Source: a virus. Taken from it: a stretch of DNA of 58,647 nt. Location: IMG/VR virus record IMGVR_UViG_3300046170_000213, positions 1 through 58,647 of that record; one strand, 5' to 3'. Below the pieces are notes generated by a model. The model saw only the letters and a program-made list of their open reading frames with translations. It was not told the origin of the DNA and searched no databases. The position numbers were made by a program, and so were the translations under genes. Positions 1-9,919 of this stretch are shown here, in pieces (the first letter of the stretch is position 1; each line of letters begins with the position of its first letter).

Positions 1-705
1 CCTTTAGAAATGCTATCGCTAAAACCTTTAGCTTGATCGTAAAGACCTTTTTCAGTTACTGGGCCGACCTTACTTACTTCCCAACCAAACCAAGTGCCTT
101 TATCGTTCGACATTTGGGTAGTCTTTAGTTTGTAAATGTGGCTGAAAGATGCCGGTGTAAACATTCCGTTCGCACCCTTCATCTTGATTCCAGACATCAT
201 TGAGTTCCACTTTCTACTAATTTTTAATTGAGTAGATTTCATAGAGATCAATGCAGTCGATGGACTATCTCCCGCTACTATAACAAAGTGAGATGCAGTC
301 TTCTCGATATAATTACCGTTAGGTAATCTATCTTTGTAGTTTGCATCCGGTGTTGTTTTGGACATGATATCAGATGATGAATCATAGATTGCAACTGGTG
401 CACCTAAGCCCTTCTCCTCTATCTTTCCATTCAATGTACTCCAACTTATAAAAGCATGGAATTACATTTATACCTTTTACTCCGTCATAGAGTTCTCCAG
501 AAACAGAATTGAATATCATTCCTGGTTCTGCACCCTCAACATACTTACCATCACGTTTGTTAACTTCAGGTGAAAGTTGTCCTAGGATTTTTAGAAAAGG
601 TAAGGCTAGATCTTCTTGACCTATTGCACCTAAACCTTTTGCTGCATCGTCTTCAAACATATTTGCTGGAAGTGGTGCAGACTTTTTCTCTGTTACTTGG
701 TTCAT
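1..705 (-). CDS. Conserved phage protein of the replication region, C-terminus beyond window edge, frameshifted
   Basis: Starts at ATG 705 with MNQVTEKKSAPLPANMF. The first 102 codons read to about position 400, where one base too many in CTTAGG breaks the frame. The adjacent frame then continues without a stop to position 1 (VAIYDSSSDIMSKTTPD and onward), so this is one protein of at least 234 residues. I know the family only as a conserved, soluble protein of marine podoviruses, encoded beside replication genes. A single-stranded-DNA-binding role is conceivable but nothing visible proves it. It follows the gene at 708-1261 after 2 bases and belongs to the same minus-strand operon. Its likely C-terminus is at 58600-58647. 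Confidence 0.75.
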
Positions 706-707
706 GT

Positions 708-1261
708 TTATTTACTCCTTGTTACTTTGGTTCGGTTTCCTGCGAACACGTTAAATAGATCAGAGGGCATTTCTTGTCCAGACTCAAGACGCTCTCTGAC
801 CAATGCTTTTAGAGTCATTGGTTCAACCTTAAGTTTCTGGACAGGTTCAAACCCTTGACCCTTTGCAAGGGTCGCATAACTGCTAGCCTTGTTATCTTCG
901 TTACGACCAAAGGAAACTATGATCTCATTTTTAATAAGATCACCTAAGCCGTTTTCTCGAAGCCATGTGTAGGCTGCTTCTTTATTAGCTACTGTAATAG
1001 AAGCGCCATAAACTGGTTTTACTTCAACTGAAGAACCATCTGCTAGTTTCAATGTAGAGATATTCATCTCTTGCATCATGGTAGGTATAACCTCACCAGA
1101 AACTAAATCGATATGTCTTTTCAGTTCTTTTAATTCTTTTTCTTTTTTAATTAAATCATCTTCTAAATCTTTAAGTTTAACTACTTGATCTGATAATGAT
1201 TTTGCATCGTTTACTGAATCAGATCTTCTCTTTGATCTGCTTCAAAGTTTATATTACTCAT
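708..1261 (-). CDS. Conserved phage protein with N-terminal coiled coil, frameshifted
   Basis: ATG at 1261 overlaps the end of the upstream gene (GATGAGTAA), which suggests translational coupling. After MSNINFEADQ a single base is missing in an A run near 1231; the next frame then gives a Lys/Glu-rich coiled coil (about residues 15-50) followed by a compact C-terminal domain with WLRENGLGDLIKNEI and VEPMTLKALVRERLE. Total length is about 184 residues. The family recurs in marine phages next to the 1-705 gene, with no function known to me. An upstream helix plus small domain is compatible with a nucleic-acid-binding or accessory replication role, which is inference only. Confidence 0.7.
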
Positions 1262-1610
1262 CTATTTTTCCTTTCTCGTATAAATTAATTTTAATAGGAT
1301 AGTATTGTCTTTCTTGTCTATCCCATTTGAGTAAATTGTATTTGCCGTTTGTAATATCAGATACAATAGAACATGCAACACCAATAATAGCAGGATCACC
1401 AGTCAACAATAAATAATCATCAGCTTTAAAATCTTTTAAAAGTTTTCTAAGTTTAAAAATTAATGGACCTGGAGAAAAAATTATTTGTGAAAGTTCTGGT
1501 AACAAAGATCTTACTTCACCGTATTTTCTAGCACCTACAATATTTATTTTAGGTGTTCCAGCTTGTGTACCAGGTACATCTTGTACTAAATAAACTATTC
1601 TTTCTGACAT
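1254..1610 (-). CDS. Conserved hypothetical phage protein, about 118 aa
   Basis: I choose the ATG at 1610 (MSERIVYLVQDVPG) over the in-frame ATG at 1628 because the upstream residues look like promoter sequence. The protein is soluble, with a basic central stretch (LRKLLKDFKADDYLLLTGDP) and a Lys/Asp-rich C-terminus. No catalytic motif is visible. It begins the operon that continues through 708-1261 and 1-705. A TTGACT/TATATC promoter on the minus strand would start transcription only 2-5 bases before this ATG, so the message may be leaderless. Confidence 0.7.
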   Translation of the reverse strand: MSERIVYLVQDVPGTQAGTPKINIVGARKYGEVRSLLPELSQIIFSPGPLIFKLRKLLKDFKADDYLLLTGDPAIIGVACSIVSDITNGKYNLLKWDRQERQYYPIKINLYEKGKIDE

Positions 1611-1646
1611 TGACAAAAGATATAACATCGATTATATAGAAGTCAA
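1610..1646. promoter_or_regulatory. Overlapping, face-to-face sigma70-like promoters
   Basis: Plus strand: TTGACA at 1610-1615, 17-bp spacer, TATATA at 1633-1638, leading to the SNF2 helicase at 1668. Minus strand: TTGACT at 1646-1641, 16-bp spacer, TATATC at 1624-1619, leading to the gene at 1610. Both occupy the same 37 bp around an ATCGAT palindrome, so RNA polymerase should be able to bind only one at a time. Confidence 0.6.
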
Positions 1647-1667
1647 TACAGAAAGAAGAAAAATATT

Positions 1668-3103
1668 ATGAATTATAAATTTAAAACTAAGCCGTACGAG
1701 CATCAGCTCAAAGCTTTAGAAATGTCATGGGAGCGACCGTACTTTGCATACTTTATGGAGATGGGTACTGGTAAATCTAAAGTGTTAATAGATAATATAT
1801 CTATGCTTTATGACAATGGTAAAATTAATGGTGTCTTAATTATTGCACCAAAAGGTGTAGTAAAAAACTGGCACGAAGGTGAAATACCTACACACTTAGT
1901 AGACCACATAGAACATAAAAATATTTTATGGCAGTCATTAATTAATGTAACTCAACAAAGAAAACTAAATTCATTATTTGAAACAGGTGAAGACCTACAC
2001 ATATTAGTTATGAATGTAGAATCTTTATCTACTAAAAAAGGTGTAGCGTTTGCAGAAAAGTTTTTAAATTCTCACAGAGCATTAATGGCTATTGATGAGT
2101 CTACTACAATAAAAAATCCAGAAGCCAAACGTACAAAAAATATTGTAACCCTTGGTAAGCTTGCAACATACAGAAGAATACTTACAGGATCACCGGTAAC
2201 TAAATCACCACTAGACCTATACAAACAATGTGAGTTTTTGGAAGATGAACTACTTGGGTTTTAATTCTTACTATGCATTTAGAACTAGATACGCTGTTAT
2301 GAGAACAGCAAATTTTAGTGGTCGATCTGTACAGATAGTTGTAGGGTTATAGAAACCTAGATGAACTAGCCGACAAACTAAAAGAATTTTCTTACCGTGT
2401 ATTAAAAGATGAATGTCTAGATTTACCTAAGAAAACGTTTATGAAACGAGAAGTGTTGTTGACACCAGAACAGACTAAGGCATATCTACAGATGCAGAAA
2501 CTAGCTCATGCTCAAATGAATGGTAAGATGATGTCTACAGCTACTGTGTTAACTCAGTTAATGAGACTACAGCAGATAACTTGTGGTCACTTTACAGCTG
2601 ATGATGGCACCATACAAGAAATGCCAAACAACAGGGTAGGTGAACTACTTAATTTACTTGATGAGATAGAGGGTAAGGTTGTTATCTGGGCTCAGTTTCA
2701 AAGAGATGTACATAATATTATTAAAGTCTTATCTAAAGAATATGGAGAAGATTCTTTTGTAGATTATTATGGACTAACACCACAAGAAGAAAGACAGGAT
2801 AATATTAAGAAATTCCAGGACCCTGATTCTCCTGTCCGGTTTTTTATAGGAACTACACAAACTGGTGGGTATGGTATCACACTTACAGCTGCATCAACTA
2901 TGATCTATTATTCTAATGGTTATGATCTAGAGAAAAGACAGCAATCAGAGGCTAGAATAGATCGTATTGGTCAAGAAAAACCAATGACTTACATTGACAT
3001 TATATGTGAGAATACTGTAGATACGCGAATAGTAAAAGCGCTACGTAAGAAAGTAGATATAGCTACACAGATAATGGGAGAGGATTTAAAAGAATGGATT
3101 TAA
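1668..3103 (+). CDS. SNF2-family SF2 helicase/ATPase, two frameshifts
   Basis: An ATP-dependent DNA translocase of superfamily 2. Visible motifs: Q-like YEHQLKAL (residues 10-17), Walker A GTGKS (33-37), Walker B variant DEST (143-146), LTGSP (motif III). In the C-terminal RecA fold: IGTTQTGGYGITLTAA (motif V) and QSEARIDRIGQ (motif VI), as in SNF2/RapA-type enzymes. Total length is about 478 residues, typical of minimal phage versions. The frame slips twice, each time at an extra T (about 2262 and 2351), and the bridging frames read sensibly (NSYYAFRTRYAVMRTANFSG; YRNLDELADKLKEF). It is an isolated plus-strand gene among minus-strand neighbours and is driven by the promoter at 1610-1638. It probably assists replication or recombination; which one cannot be told from sequence. 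Confidence 0.9.
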
Positions 3104-3171
3104 GACCTGGAGTTGTTATAAGATTTGGACTATGGATTAGTCTTGTTATGTGTATGCTATGGTATTTTTAA
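3094..3171 (+). CDS. Tiny predicted membrane peptide, 25 aa
   Basis: The ATG lies inside the final codons of the helicase (GAATGGATTTAA), a typical coupled start. The product, MDLRPGVVIRFGLWISLVMC then MLWYF, is a basic head followed by one hydrophobic helix. Single-helix peptides of this kind are common in marine phages. It overlaps the end of the opposing endolysin gene by 4 bases. Expression is unproven. Confidence 0.4.
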   Translation: MDLRPGVVIRFGLWISLVMCMLWYF

Positions 3172-3644
3172 AGTATATCTTTTGCTTTACCTAAAATAGG
3201 TTTGTACTTAGTTTTATTTTCTTCTCTGTATGCATGTAGAAATTGTTTTCTTGGTGTGCCTTCTGTTACACTACAATGTATCCATCCCGAGTTAGGTTCT
3301 CCAGGAACGTAGTACTCAACGATCAGCTGATCCCAGTCAAGCTCTCTATGTATCCAATCTGCAAGTTCGGCATTGTCCACTCCTACACATTCGAAGTCTG
3401 CCGCTTCCGCACGTGAGTGCTGGCTGTTGATCGAACTACCGATGGCTTGGCAGAGCTGAGGAGAACGGAATCCTGATGTGACTTTGACTCTACCGAAATG
3501 ATCTCTTACGGGTTGTAATATTTTTTCACAAAGTGTTTTTAATTTTTCTATTTGTTCTGCGTTAGGGTTATTATTGATACCTTTACGTATCGCAGTGTCT
3601 GATTTAATTAACTCCTGAAGAGTGAAATTTCGTGTAAGTTCCAT
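3168..3644 (-). CDS. M15-type peptidoglycan peptidase, endolysin
   Basis: Zinc D-Ala-D-Ala carboxypeptidase-like lysin (Peptidase M15_3 type), 158 residues, expected to cut peptide cross-links in the murein at lysis. Metal-site signatures are SQHSRAEAADFE (His and Asp ligands) and GWIHCSV (third His), preceded by VTSGFRSPQL, the usual substrate-side motif. I choose ATG 3644 (MELTRNFTLQEL). The longer in-frame form starting at 3707 would run through the upstream small gene. The start sits 2 bases from the stop of the XhlA-like gene, giving a compact lysis cassette. There is no signal peptide, so export probably depends on a holin. Confidence 0.85.
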   Translation of the reverse strand: MELTRNFTLQELIKSDTAIRKGINNNPNAEQIEKLKTLCEKILQPVRDHFGRVKVTSGFRSPQLCQAIGSSINSQHSRAEAADFECVGVDNAELADWIHRELDWDQLIVEYYVPGEPNSGWIHCSVTEGTPRKQFLHAYREENKTKYKPILGKAKDIL

Positions 3645-3646
3645 TT

Positions 3647-3826
3647 TTATTTTGTGATGTCTGAAAGTAAAATTAATAGCACGGCTCCCATACCGCCAAC
3701 AATCCAATACTCTAATCTTTTGATTCGTTCTTGCATTTCTTTTATTTGCTCAAACGTTTGCTTCTGCATTATTCTGCAAAGCTTTTCATGAGATTCTATT
3801 TTTTGTAGTGCAGATTTTTTAGCCAT
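3647..3826 (-). CDS. XhlA-like small membrane protein, putative lysis accessory
   Basis: 59 residues: a soluble helical or coiled-coil N-terminus (KQTFEQIKEMQERIKRLEY) and a C-terminal membrane helix (WIVGGMGAVLLILL) with a short charged tail. This is the architecture of hemolysin XhlA/phage holin-associated proteins, which sit in the inner membrane beside endolysins. It lies between the giant virion gene and the M15 peptidase with 2-base gaps. Function is inferred from architecture and neighbourhood. Confidence 0.65.
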   Translation of the reverse strand: MAKKSALQKIESHEKLCRIMQKQTFEQIKEMQERIKRLEYWIVGGMGAVLLILLSDITK

Positions 3827-3828
3827 AA

Positions 3829-6800
3829 TTATCCTCGTCCAAACAGTATTTCTAATTTTTGTTGAGTTGTCAAGTTAGAAAAAGACCCGGCAGCTCCAGG
3901 GTTATTAACAATATTTGCATCAATACCTGGTAAATTTAGTGTCGTCGGTGTTGCAGGTGTGTCTTGCATAATAGGTACTAATGGATTTTCTATAAATGGA
4001 AACTCAGGTTCTAACAAAGATGTTCTAGCTAACTGTTGTTGTATATTTCCAAGTGCAGTTAATGCAGAAATTAATGGATTAGGTTCACCAATTTTTGCAG
4101 CGTTTTCTGCAAATGCTTGTTGTAATTCTGATGATATATTTATTGGTCTAAATATATTTTGTTCTATAGATCCAACTTCTACACCAGATAATCTATCTGT
4201 AGAAGTTTCTTAATCCTGATTGTGTAATCCCTAAAGTTCTTGCTGCATCTAAATCTAATTTAAAATTTTTTCTTACACCAAACAACGCTCTGTTTGCATT
4301 TAAATATGCATCTACAATTTCGCTTGGATCAATTGGTCCACCACGTAAAGCTTCTCTAGTAAACAACTGTCTAGATTCCCTTACACCTCTTTGATAGTTT
4401 GCAACTTTAAATTTTAAAGTTCTATCTGGATTAACTGCTACAGATCTAAAACCAAATAAACCTGCAAACTCATCACCAAATTCATACGTCTGTCCAAACT
4501 TATCTATCTTACCTTTTTGTAATACGTCAACAGACTCAATAGATTGATCTAATCTTTTTAATTGATTAAGTGAAAATGGCATTTGTGCCTCTACCAGGTG
4601 AGCCATAATTTTATATGCTTTGTCACCAGACGTATCTTGTGGGTTAAACACTTGGAAACCATCTCTAGTTCTACCACCTCTAGCTATAATATCTGTTACT
4701 GCTTCTGTCCAAATAGACTCTGATATAAATGGTTGTGCAAATTCTTTCATAGATCCAAACATACCTGCAATGAAATCATCCATCATACCATCTTCATCAT
4801 TTCTACCATCAGCTACTTGATTTAAAATAGTTTGAATAGGTCTAACTAATGTGTCGTATGCATTAGCATGACTAAAATCTACATATTTAAAATTACCTTC
4901 TTCGTCTTTTATTGGTAGTAATGTTGAGTTTTTTGACCAGTCGGCTACGTATCTTCTAAGAGCCTCTCGCTCTTCATCTGTTACGTCATAGATAGCTGCG
5001 AATGCTTCTGCTGTTGCAGCTGGCACAGCTACTGTAGTTGCACCCATACCAAATAATCTAGTGTACCCTATTGATTGAAAAGGTTTTACTTTTGTACCAT
5101 CAGGTAAAATTATTTCTTCGTTTATTTCTCTAAGACCACGTCTTATAATGTTAGTTCCTGTTCTAGCTATCTCTGCAGGAAACGATACGAAGTTACCAAT
5201 AGGTAGTTTTCTTAAACCTTTTACAAAAGTCTGATACATAATCATAGTTAGGTACATTATTTTTAATTATATCTGCTGCTTCTCTTTTTAAAGAAGTTAT
5301 CATCAAACACTTGTTCAATACCATTCCTTGTAAACGATTGTCCTTTTGTTAAACCTACATTTGTAAGATTTTTTTCTAATCTAGATTTTTCCATAGCCCA
5401 TGACGCTATCTTCCAAAAGTCATCTTCAGCTGTATATAAATCTTGTGATACTGATTTTAATTTTGATAATGGTTTTAACAACATTCTAAATCCCTTTGTC
5501 TGCTGTCATTGTTTCACCAAAGTTTACATCTTCTAATAGTCTTGTTAGGTCCCCTAATCTTACGTTAGAGTTTACCACACCAAGCTCTAGTAGTTCTTCA
5601 TACAAATCATTTTGTTGTCTTGTACCTTTAAGAGGTGTTTGTAGTGCCTGGTATGCTTGTTTAATAGCTTGACCATCAGGTATAATACCATTTGCTGTTG
5701 CAAAGAAACTAGCACTAACAAAGTTTCTCATGTGTGTGACCGGTGATAAAATTGTTTTAGCTACCTGTGATAAACCTTTTGGATATAAAACTAAGCTTTG
5801 ATATAGCTGTCCTATCATCCCTGGTTCCTGTTGAGTAATCCCTGTGTCTTTTAATGCTTTAGCAACACCAGGTCTTGCAAAAAATTGTGATTCTGAAAAA
5901 GGGTTTGTAGCACTTGCTGCTTGTCCTCTTCTTTCAAGAAGTTCTCTTCTTGTTTCTTTCGCACCTTTACCTGCATCAACAGTTAATCTTTTACCAGGAT
6001 CAATAACTTCTACTAGTTCATAGTCTGTACCAAATAATTCTCTAGCTTCGTCTTCACTTCTAGCTAAGAAAGGTTTTGTTTGACTTTGTCCTGATCTAAA
6101 TAGTTCTGATACCTCATCGTTTTTATTTAATAGATCTCTGTAAAACATATTACGTCTTGTAAGCATGGATAGTTTCGCAGTAGCACCTATAATTGTTTGC
6201 ATAGGATTTCTTTGTTTACCAAATAGTTCTTCAAATACTTCTCTGTCTGCTTTTGATTTTATCTCACCAATAGATACAAGAGGTTGTGCAACTCTTCTTT
6301 TTAATGTTTCATCTAATACAGTTTTATTAACAAAAAAATCTGGTACTTTAAATATAACATCAGATGGTTTATCTAATCTAAAACCTTTTGGGAGGTTAGG
6401 ATCTTTTATTGCATTGGCTACTATCTCTTCTGCTTGCAAATCTGTTATTGGTTTTCCTGCTTCATCGGCACTTTGTTTAAATACTGTTTTAGCTCTTTCA
6501 ATTGCTTCTCTTGTAGGTGTGTACCCCATAAAAGGTAGTATACTTTTGTTTTGAAATACATCATACGTTGCACCAATATAGTTTTTAAATTTGTTGCCAA
6601 ATAATTTTTTAAATTCTGCTATTTCATTCTTACCAAGTGTTCTTCCTAAATTAGAAAATAGATCAGCCCACTTGTCTCTGATAGTTGTTAGACTACCAAA
6701 TATAGTACCCATAGTTTCTTCGTCTACTTTTAGGTCTTGTAATTTTTTAAGAAGTGCTTCTTTTTTTGTTTGATCTAATGCACCAAACTTTGCATAACCA

Positions 6801-7750
6801 AGGTCATCTATTTGTGCATCTCCAGATAACAACAGATCATTGACATCTTTTAGTAGTGCATCTCTTTTCTTTTGATTAACTCTATTAGCTATGTTTCTAA
6901 ATGGAGGAAATATTTTATCGATAGCTATATCTAATTCTCTAGATATATTTTTTGCTTTTACAGCATCAGCAGACCTCTCTCCAATATTAGTTCTTTCAAT
7001 ATCAAAAAACTCCTGGGTTTTACCACTTCTAGCTCTAAACCCTTGTGCAATTTTATCAATAAATCTGTCTATCTTATCGTTTGAATCTGTAATGTTTTTA
7101 TTTCGATCAGTAAGTCTTTTAATAACTTTACCTGTGCCACTGATTACACCTGTAAACAACGCACCTTCAGTACCAAACTTAACTCTGTTTAATAAATCTG
7201 TTAATGGGTCATCAGATTCTCTATCTATTTCTGTGGGTCCACCAATTAAATCACCGAACGTACCTATCTGCTCTACGTCACCGACAAACGCTGCTTCACC
7301 AACACCGCCCCCTAACGCACCACCAATAAATCTATTTGTTTTACCTTTAGTATTTAATTCTAAAACATCGTCAGCTAATTTTTTTACTTCACCCGAAGGT
7401 TTAAAATACTTACCAGTTTTTGCAGCTTTCATTGCATCAACTGCTATTTTAGACCCTACTCTAAATCCTGCAGTAGCAGGTATACCAATATTAACTAATG
7501 CTTCTGTTATCTGACCAGCTACAGTTGCTTCTGCTTTCTCATCTAGTGTTGTAAGATCATCAAAGAATGCCTCAACTCTAGCCGCTCTGTTTTGATCAAC
7601 ACCTAGATCTAATAACGTTGCACCCAATGAAAAGAAACCTTTTGGTATTGCAAGAAGACCGGAACCTACACCTGCTAGTACAGATTCAATTGTACCTACT
7701 TTATTGTTATCTTCTGCTGAAGCTAAATTAATTTCTCGTAACGTAGCCAT
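3829..7750 (-). CDS. Giant internal virion protein, about 1,300 aa, four frameshifts
   Basis: Starts at ATG 7750 (MATLREINLASAED). The N-terminal third has Gly/Ala-rich amphipathic stretches (VGSGLLAIPKGFFSLGATLL; IGGALGGGVGEAAFVGDV), the middle is helical and charged, and the C-terminal part resembles the large polyvalent-protein-type domains (LPD38-like) found in podovirus ejection proteins. Three short pieces rejoin across single-base slips near 5493, 5285, 5225 and 4198, each bridging frame being continuous. The first in-frame part alone is 754 residues. The size, place at the end of the virion operon and membrane-active helices suggest a protein ejected with the DNA, like T7 gp16 in role but not in sequence. 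It has no visible transglycosylase motif. Confidence 0.75.
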
Positions 7751-7759
7751 AAGTTACCC

Positions 7760-9118
7760 TTAACCTAATATGCTATCTAAATCTACTGGGAACGCGTTTC
7801 CATCTTTATCAATTGAAATAGCTTTTTTATTTATAACGTATATACCTGGATCTAATGATTTACCTTGAGTCACTTCTTGTAAGTAATCTATTTCATCTTT
7901 GTTTTCGTTATTTTTAAACCATTTTTGATATTTGTCATCTTTTACTATGTCTATAACTCCAGTACCTTTAGATATAATTGATCTAGCTACATATTCACTT
8001 GTTACTGGTTTATCTGCCATAAGAGCTAAGTCATCAGCTACAGATCTCATACCTGATAATTTTTTAGCTAATGGGTCATTTGGATTATTTCTAATATATT
8101 GTACTTGTTCTGCAAATGCTGAAGGTTTTGTTTGATTAATATCTTTTTGAATCTCTGCTTTAAGAACTGCAGCATCAATTTGTTTTTTAAGATTAGAAGA
8201 TTTATCTAAGTTTTTAGATATCGCTGATATAAGTGAAGATTGTAAACTACCATCTTTAATAGAACCTTTTAAATCACCACCTTTTTCTTGTATAATTTTA
8301 CTAGCGTCAATTAAAGAATCGTAAGTTGCTTCTTTATTCATCTTATCTATACCCATTAATTTATAGTATTTATTTTTATTTTCTTGAATTCTGTCTTCGT
8401 TTATTATTTGTTTTTCTGCATCTGATTTACCACCAGTTCCGCCTGTTTCAGGTGTAGCTACAACTTTATTTTTATCACCACGTTTTATTCCTGTGCCATC
8501 AGTTGTTTTTAGTTCATCTTTTTTCTGACCTCTTTTAAAATCAGTTCCTAATAAATAGTTTGCAATGCCTAAACCTGTATCAGCTGCAAGTCCTACAGCA
8601 CCTGATGCAATATCAGGTATATTTTTAATCTGTCCTGCAGCTCCAATACCAATAGTTCCTGCAGTAAATGGATTTTCTCTTATAGCTTGTCCTAGTCTTG
8701 TTGGATCTTTAAGAGACTGTGTTATACTTAATGGTTTATTAGGATCTATTTTTATTCCTGAATATGATCCACTTGCATTAGGAACAGTTCTTTCTTTAGT
8801 TCGCGATATGTTAGGAGCAACGTTTCTAAATCTACCGGTTGGAAATAAATTTCTAAAAAAACCACCTGATTGTGATGGTGAAAATTTAGATGCTGTTCTC
8901 ATGCTTCTGTAAACAGTAGGAAGTGCTCTAATACCAGCTGCACCTGCAGCATATAAAGCAGGTAATAAAGGAAACGCATAACCACCTCTACCTGTTTCAT
9001 CTTTAGGTGCAAGTGGACTACCAACAGTATTGATAGCTTGTTTCTCTTTCATACCGTCCATGATACCCTCTTTGATAGGGCCGCCGTATCTAAACATTGG
9101 TCTATTTAATGTTTTCAT
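7760..9118 (-). CDS. Virion-associated protein with N-terminal Gly-Gly motif
   Basis: 452 residues. Begins MKTLNRPMFRYGGPIKEGIM, an N-terminal signature that I know from many proteins of uncultured marine phages. Alanine/glycine-rich segments around residues 50-70 and 150-190 could insert in membranes; the rest is Lys/Asp/Asn-rich and helical. It lies 9 bases from the giant internal virion protein and 3 bases from the next gene, so it is probably a co-expressed internal or ejected protein. No enzyme motif seen. Confidence 0.65.
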   Translation of the reverse strand: MKTLNRPMFRYGGPIKEGIMDGMKEKQAINTVGSPLAPKDETGRGGYAFPLLPALYAAGAAGIRALPTVYRSMRTASKFSPSQSGGFFRNLFPTGRFRNVAPNISRTKERTVPNASGSYSGIKIDPNKPLSITQSLKDPTRLGQAIRENPFTAGTIGIGAAGQIKNIPDIASGAVGLAADTGLGIANYLLGTDFKRGQKKDELKTTDGTGIKRGDKNKVVATPETGGTGGKSDAEKQIINEDRIQENKNKYYKLMGIDKMNKEATYDSLIDASKIIQEKGGDLKGSIKDGSLQSSLISAISKNLDKSSNLKKQIDAAVLKAEIQKDINQTKPSAFAEQVQYIRNNPNDPLAKKLSGMRSVADDLALMADKPVTSEYVARSIISKGTGVIDIVKDDKYQKWFKNNENKDEIDYLQEVTQGKSLDPGIYVINKKAISIDKDGNAFPVDLDSILG

Positions 9119-9121
9119 ATA

Positions 9122-9919
9122 CTATCCGTATAATTTACCAAACAATCCTGCGATACCTGTTGCTGTGCTTAAACCTGTAGCAAACGGACTAGCTCCACCC
9201 ATAGGTGCTGGTGCTGGAGATGCGAATCCAGCTAATTGACCTAGACCACCTCCGTATTGTTGAAGTCTTTGTTGAGGTTCATAAGCTGCTGTTCTTGCTG
9301 CATCAGCTTGCGCTTGTAATTGTTGTTGATTTAATCCTTGTCTGAATGCTCCTAGATTACCTAATGAAGCAACGTCTCCTGATAAACCTGATCTTTGAAA
9401 ATTAGATAATGCAAATTGATCTTGTAATGCTTGACCTCTTCTTGCTGTAGCATCTTGAAAAGCTTGTTGATTTAATTGAGCTGTTATACCTGCTCTACCT
9501 AGTGCAGTATCTGCCATGTATTGTCCTTCCAATGCACCTTGTCTGCCACCACCAAATGCACCAGATGTGTAGGCTTGTTGACCAATGTCTTGCATACCAC
9601 CTGCTCTTGATTGATCATATTGTCTTAATGTTTCATCAATAACAGCTCCCTGATATGGAGACATAAATGATGCAATAGAACCTGCGCTGCCTGCTCCCCC
9701 TGCTCCCGGTCCAGTTAACTGTTGTGCTTGTGTTAAATAAGGTTGATATCCACCAATACCTGCAGTCGCCATGTTAATAGCATCTGTCTGTAACTGATTT
9801 TCACCAGCAACAAATTGTTGTCCAGTAAATGTACCTGTGTTAATAGGTGTAGAAGTACTTGCCGTTAACTGTCTGGCAAAATCTTTTGCGGATGATTCTA
9901 AATAATCTGGTAATGACAT
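9122..9919 (-). CDS. Gln/Gly/Ala-rich virion protein
   Basis: 265 residues, strongly enriched in Gln, Ala and Gly (AYTSGAFGGGRQGALEGQYM; LNQQAFQDATARRGQALQDQ). The composition resembles internal core or ejection proteins and DNA-contacting needle proteins of short-tailed phages, but there is no decisive motif. Its start codon overlaps the stop of the upstream gene at 9919. Function unknown; virion location inferred from position. Confidence 0.65.
   Translation of the reverse strand: MSLPDYLESSAKDFARQLTASTSTPINTGTFTGQQFVAGENQLQTDAINMATAGIGGYQPYLTQAQQLTGPGAGGAGSAGSIASFMSPYQGAVIDETLRQYDQSRAGGMQDIGQQAYTSGAFGGGRQGALEGQYMADTALGRAGITAQLNQQAFQDATARRGQALQDQFALSNFQRSGLSGDVASLGNLGAFRQGLNQQQLQAQADAARTAAYEPQQRLQQYGGGLGQLAGFASPAPAPMGGASPFATGLSTATGIAGLFGKLYG

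Noticed and set aside
6891-7514. Plus-strand frame opposite the giant virion gene
   Set aside because: Complement shadow of a strongly supported long gene.
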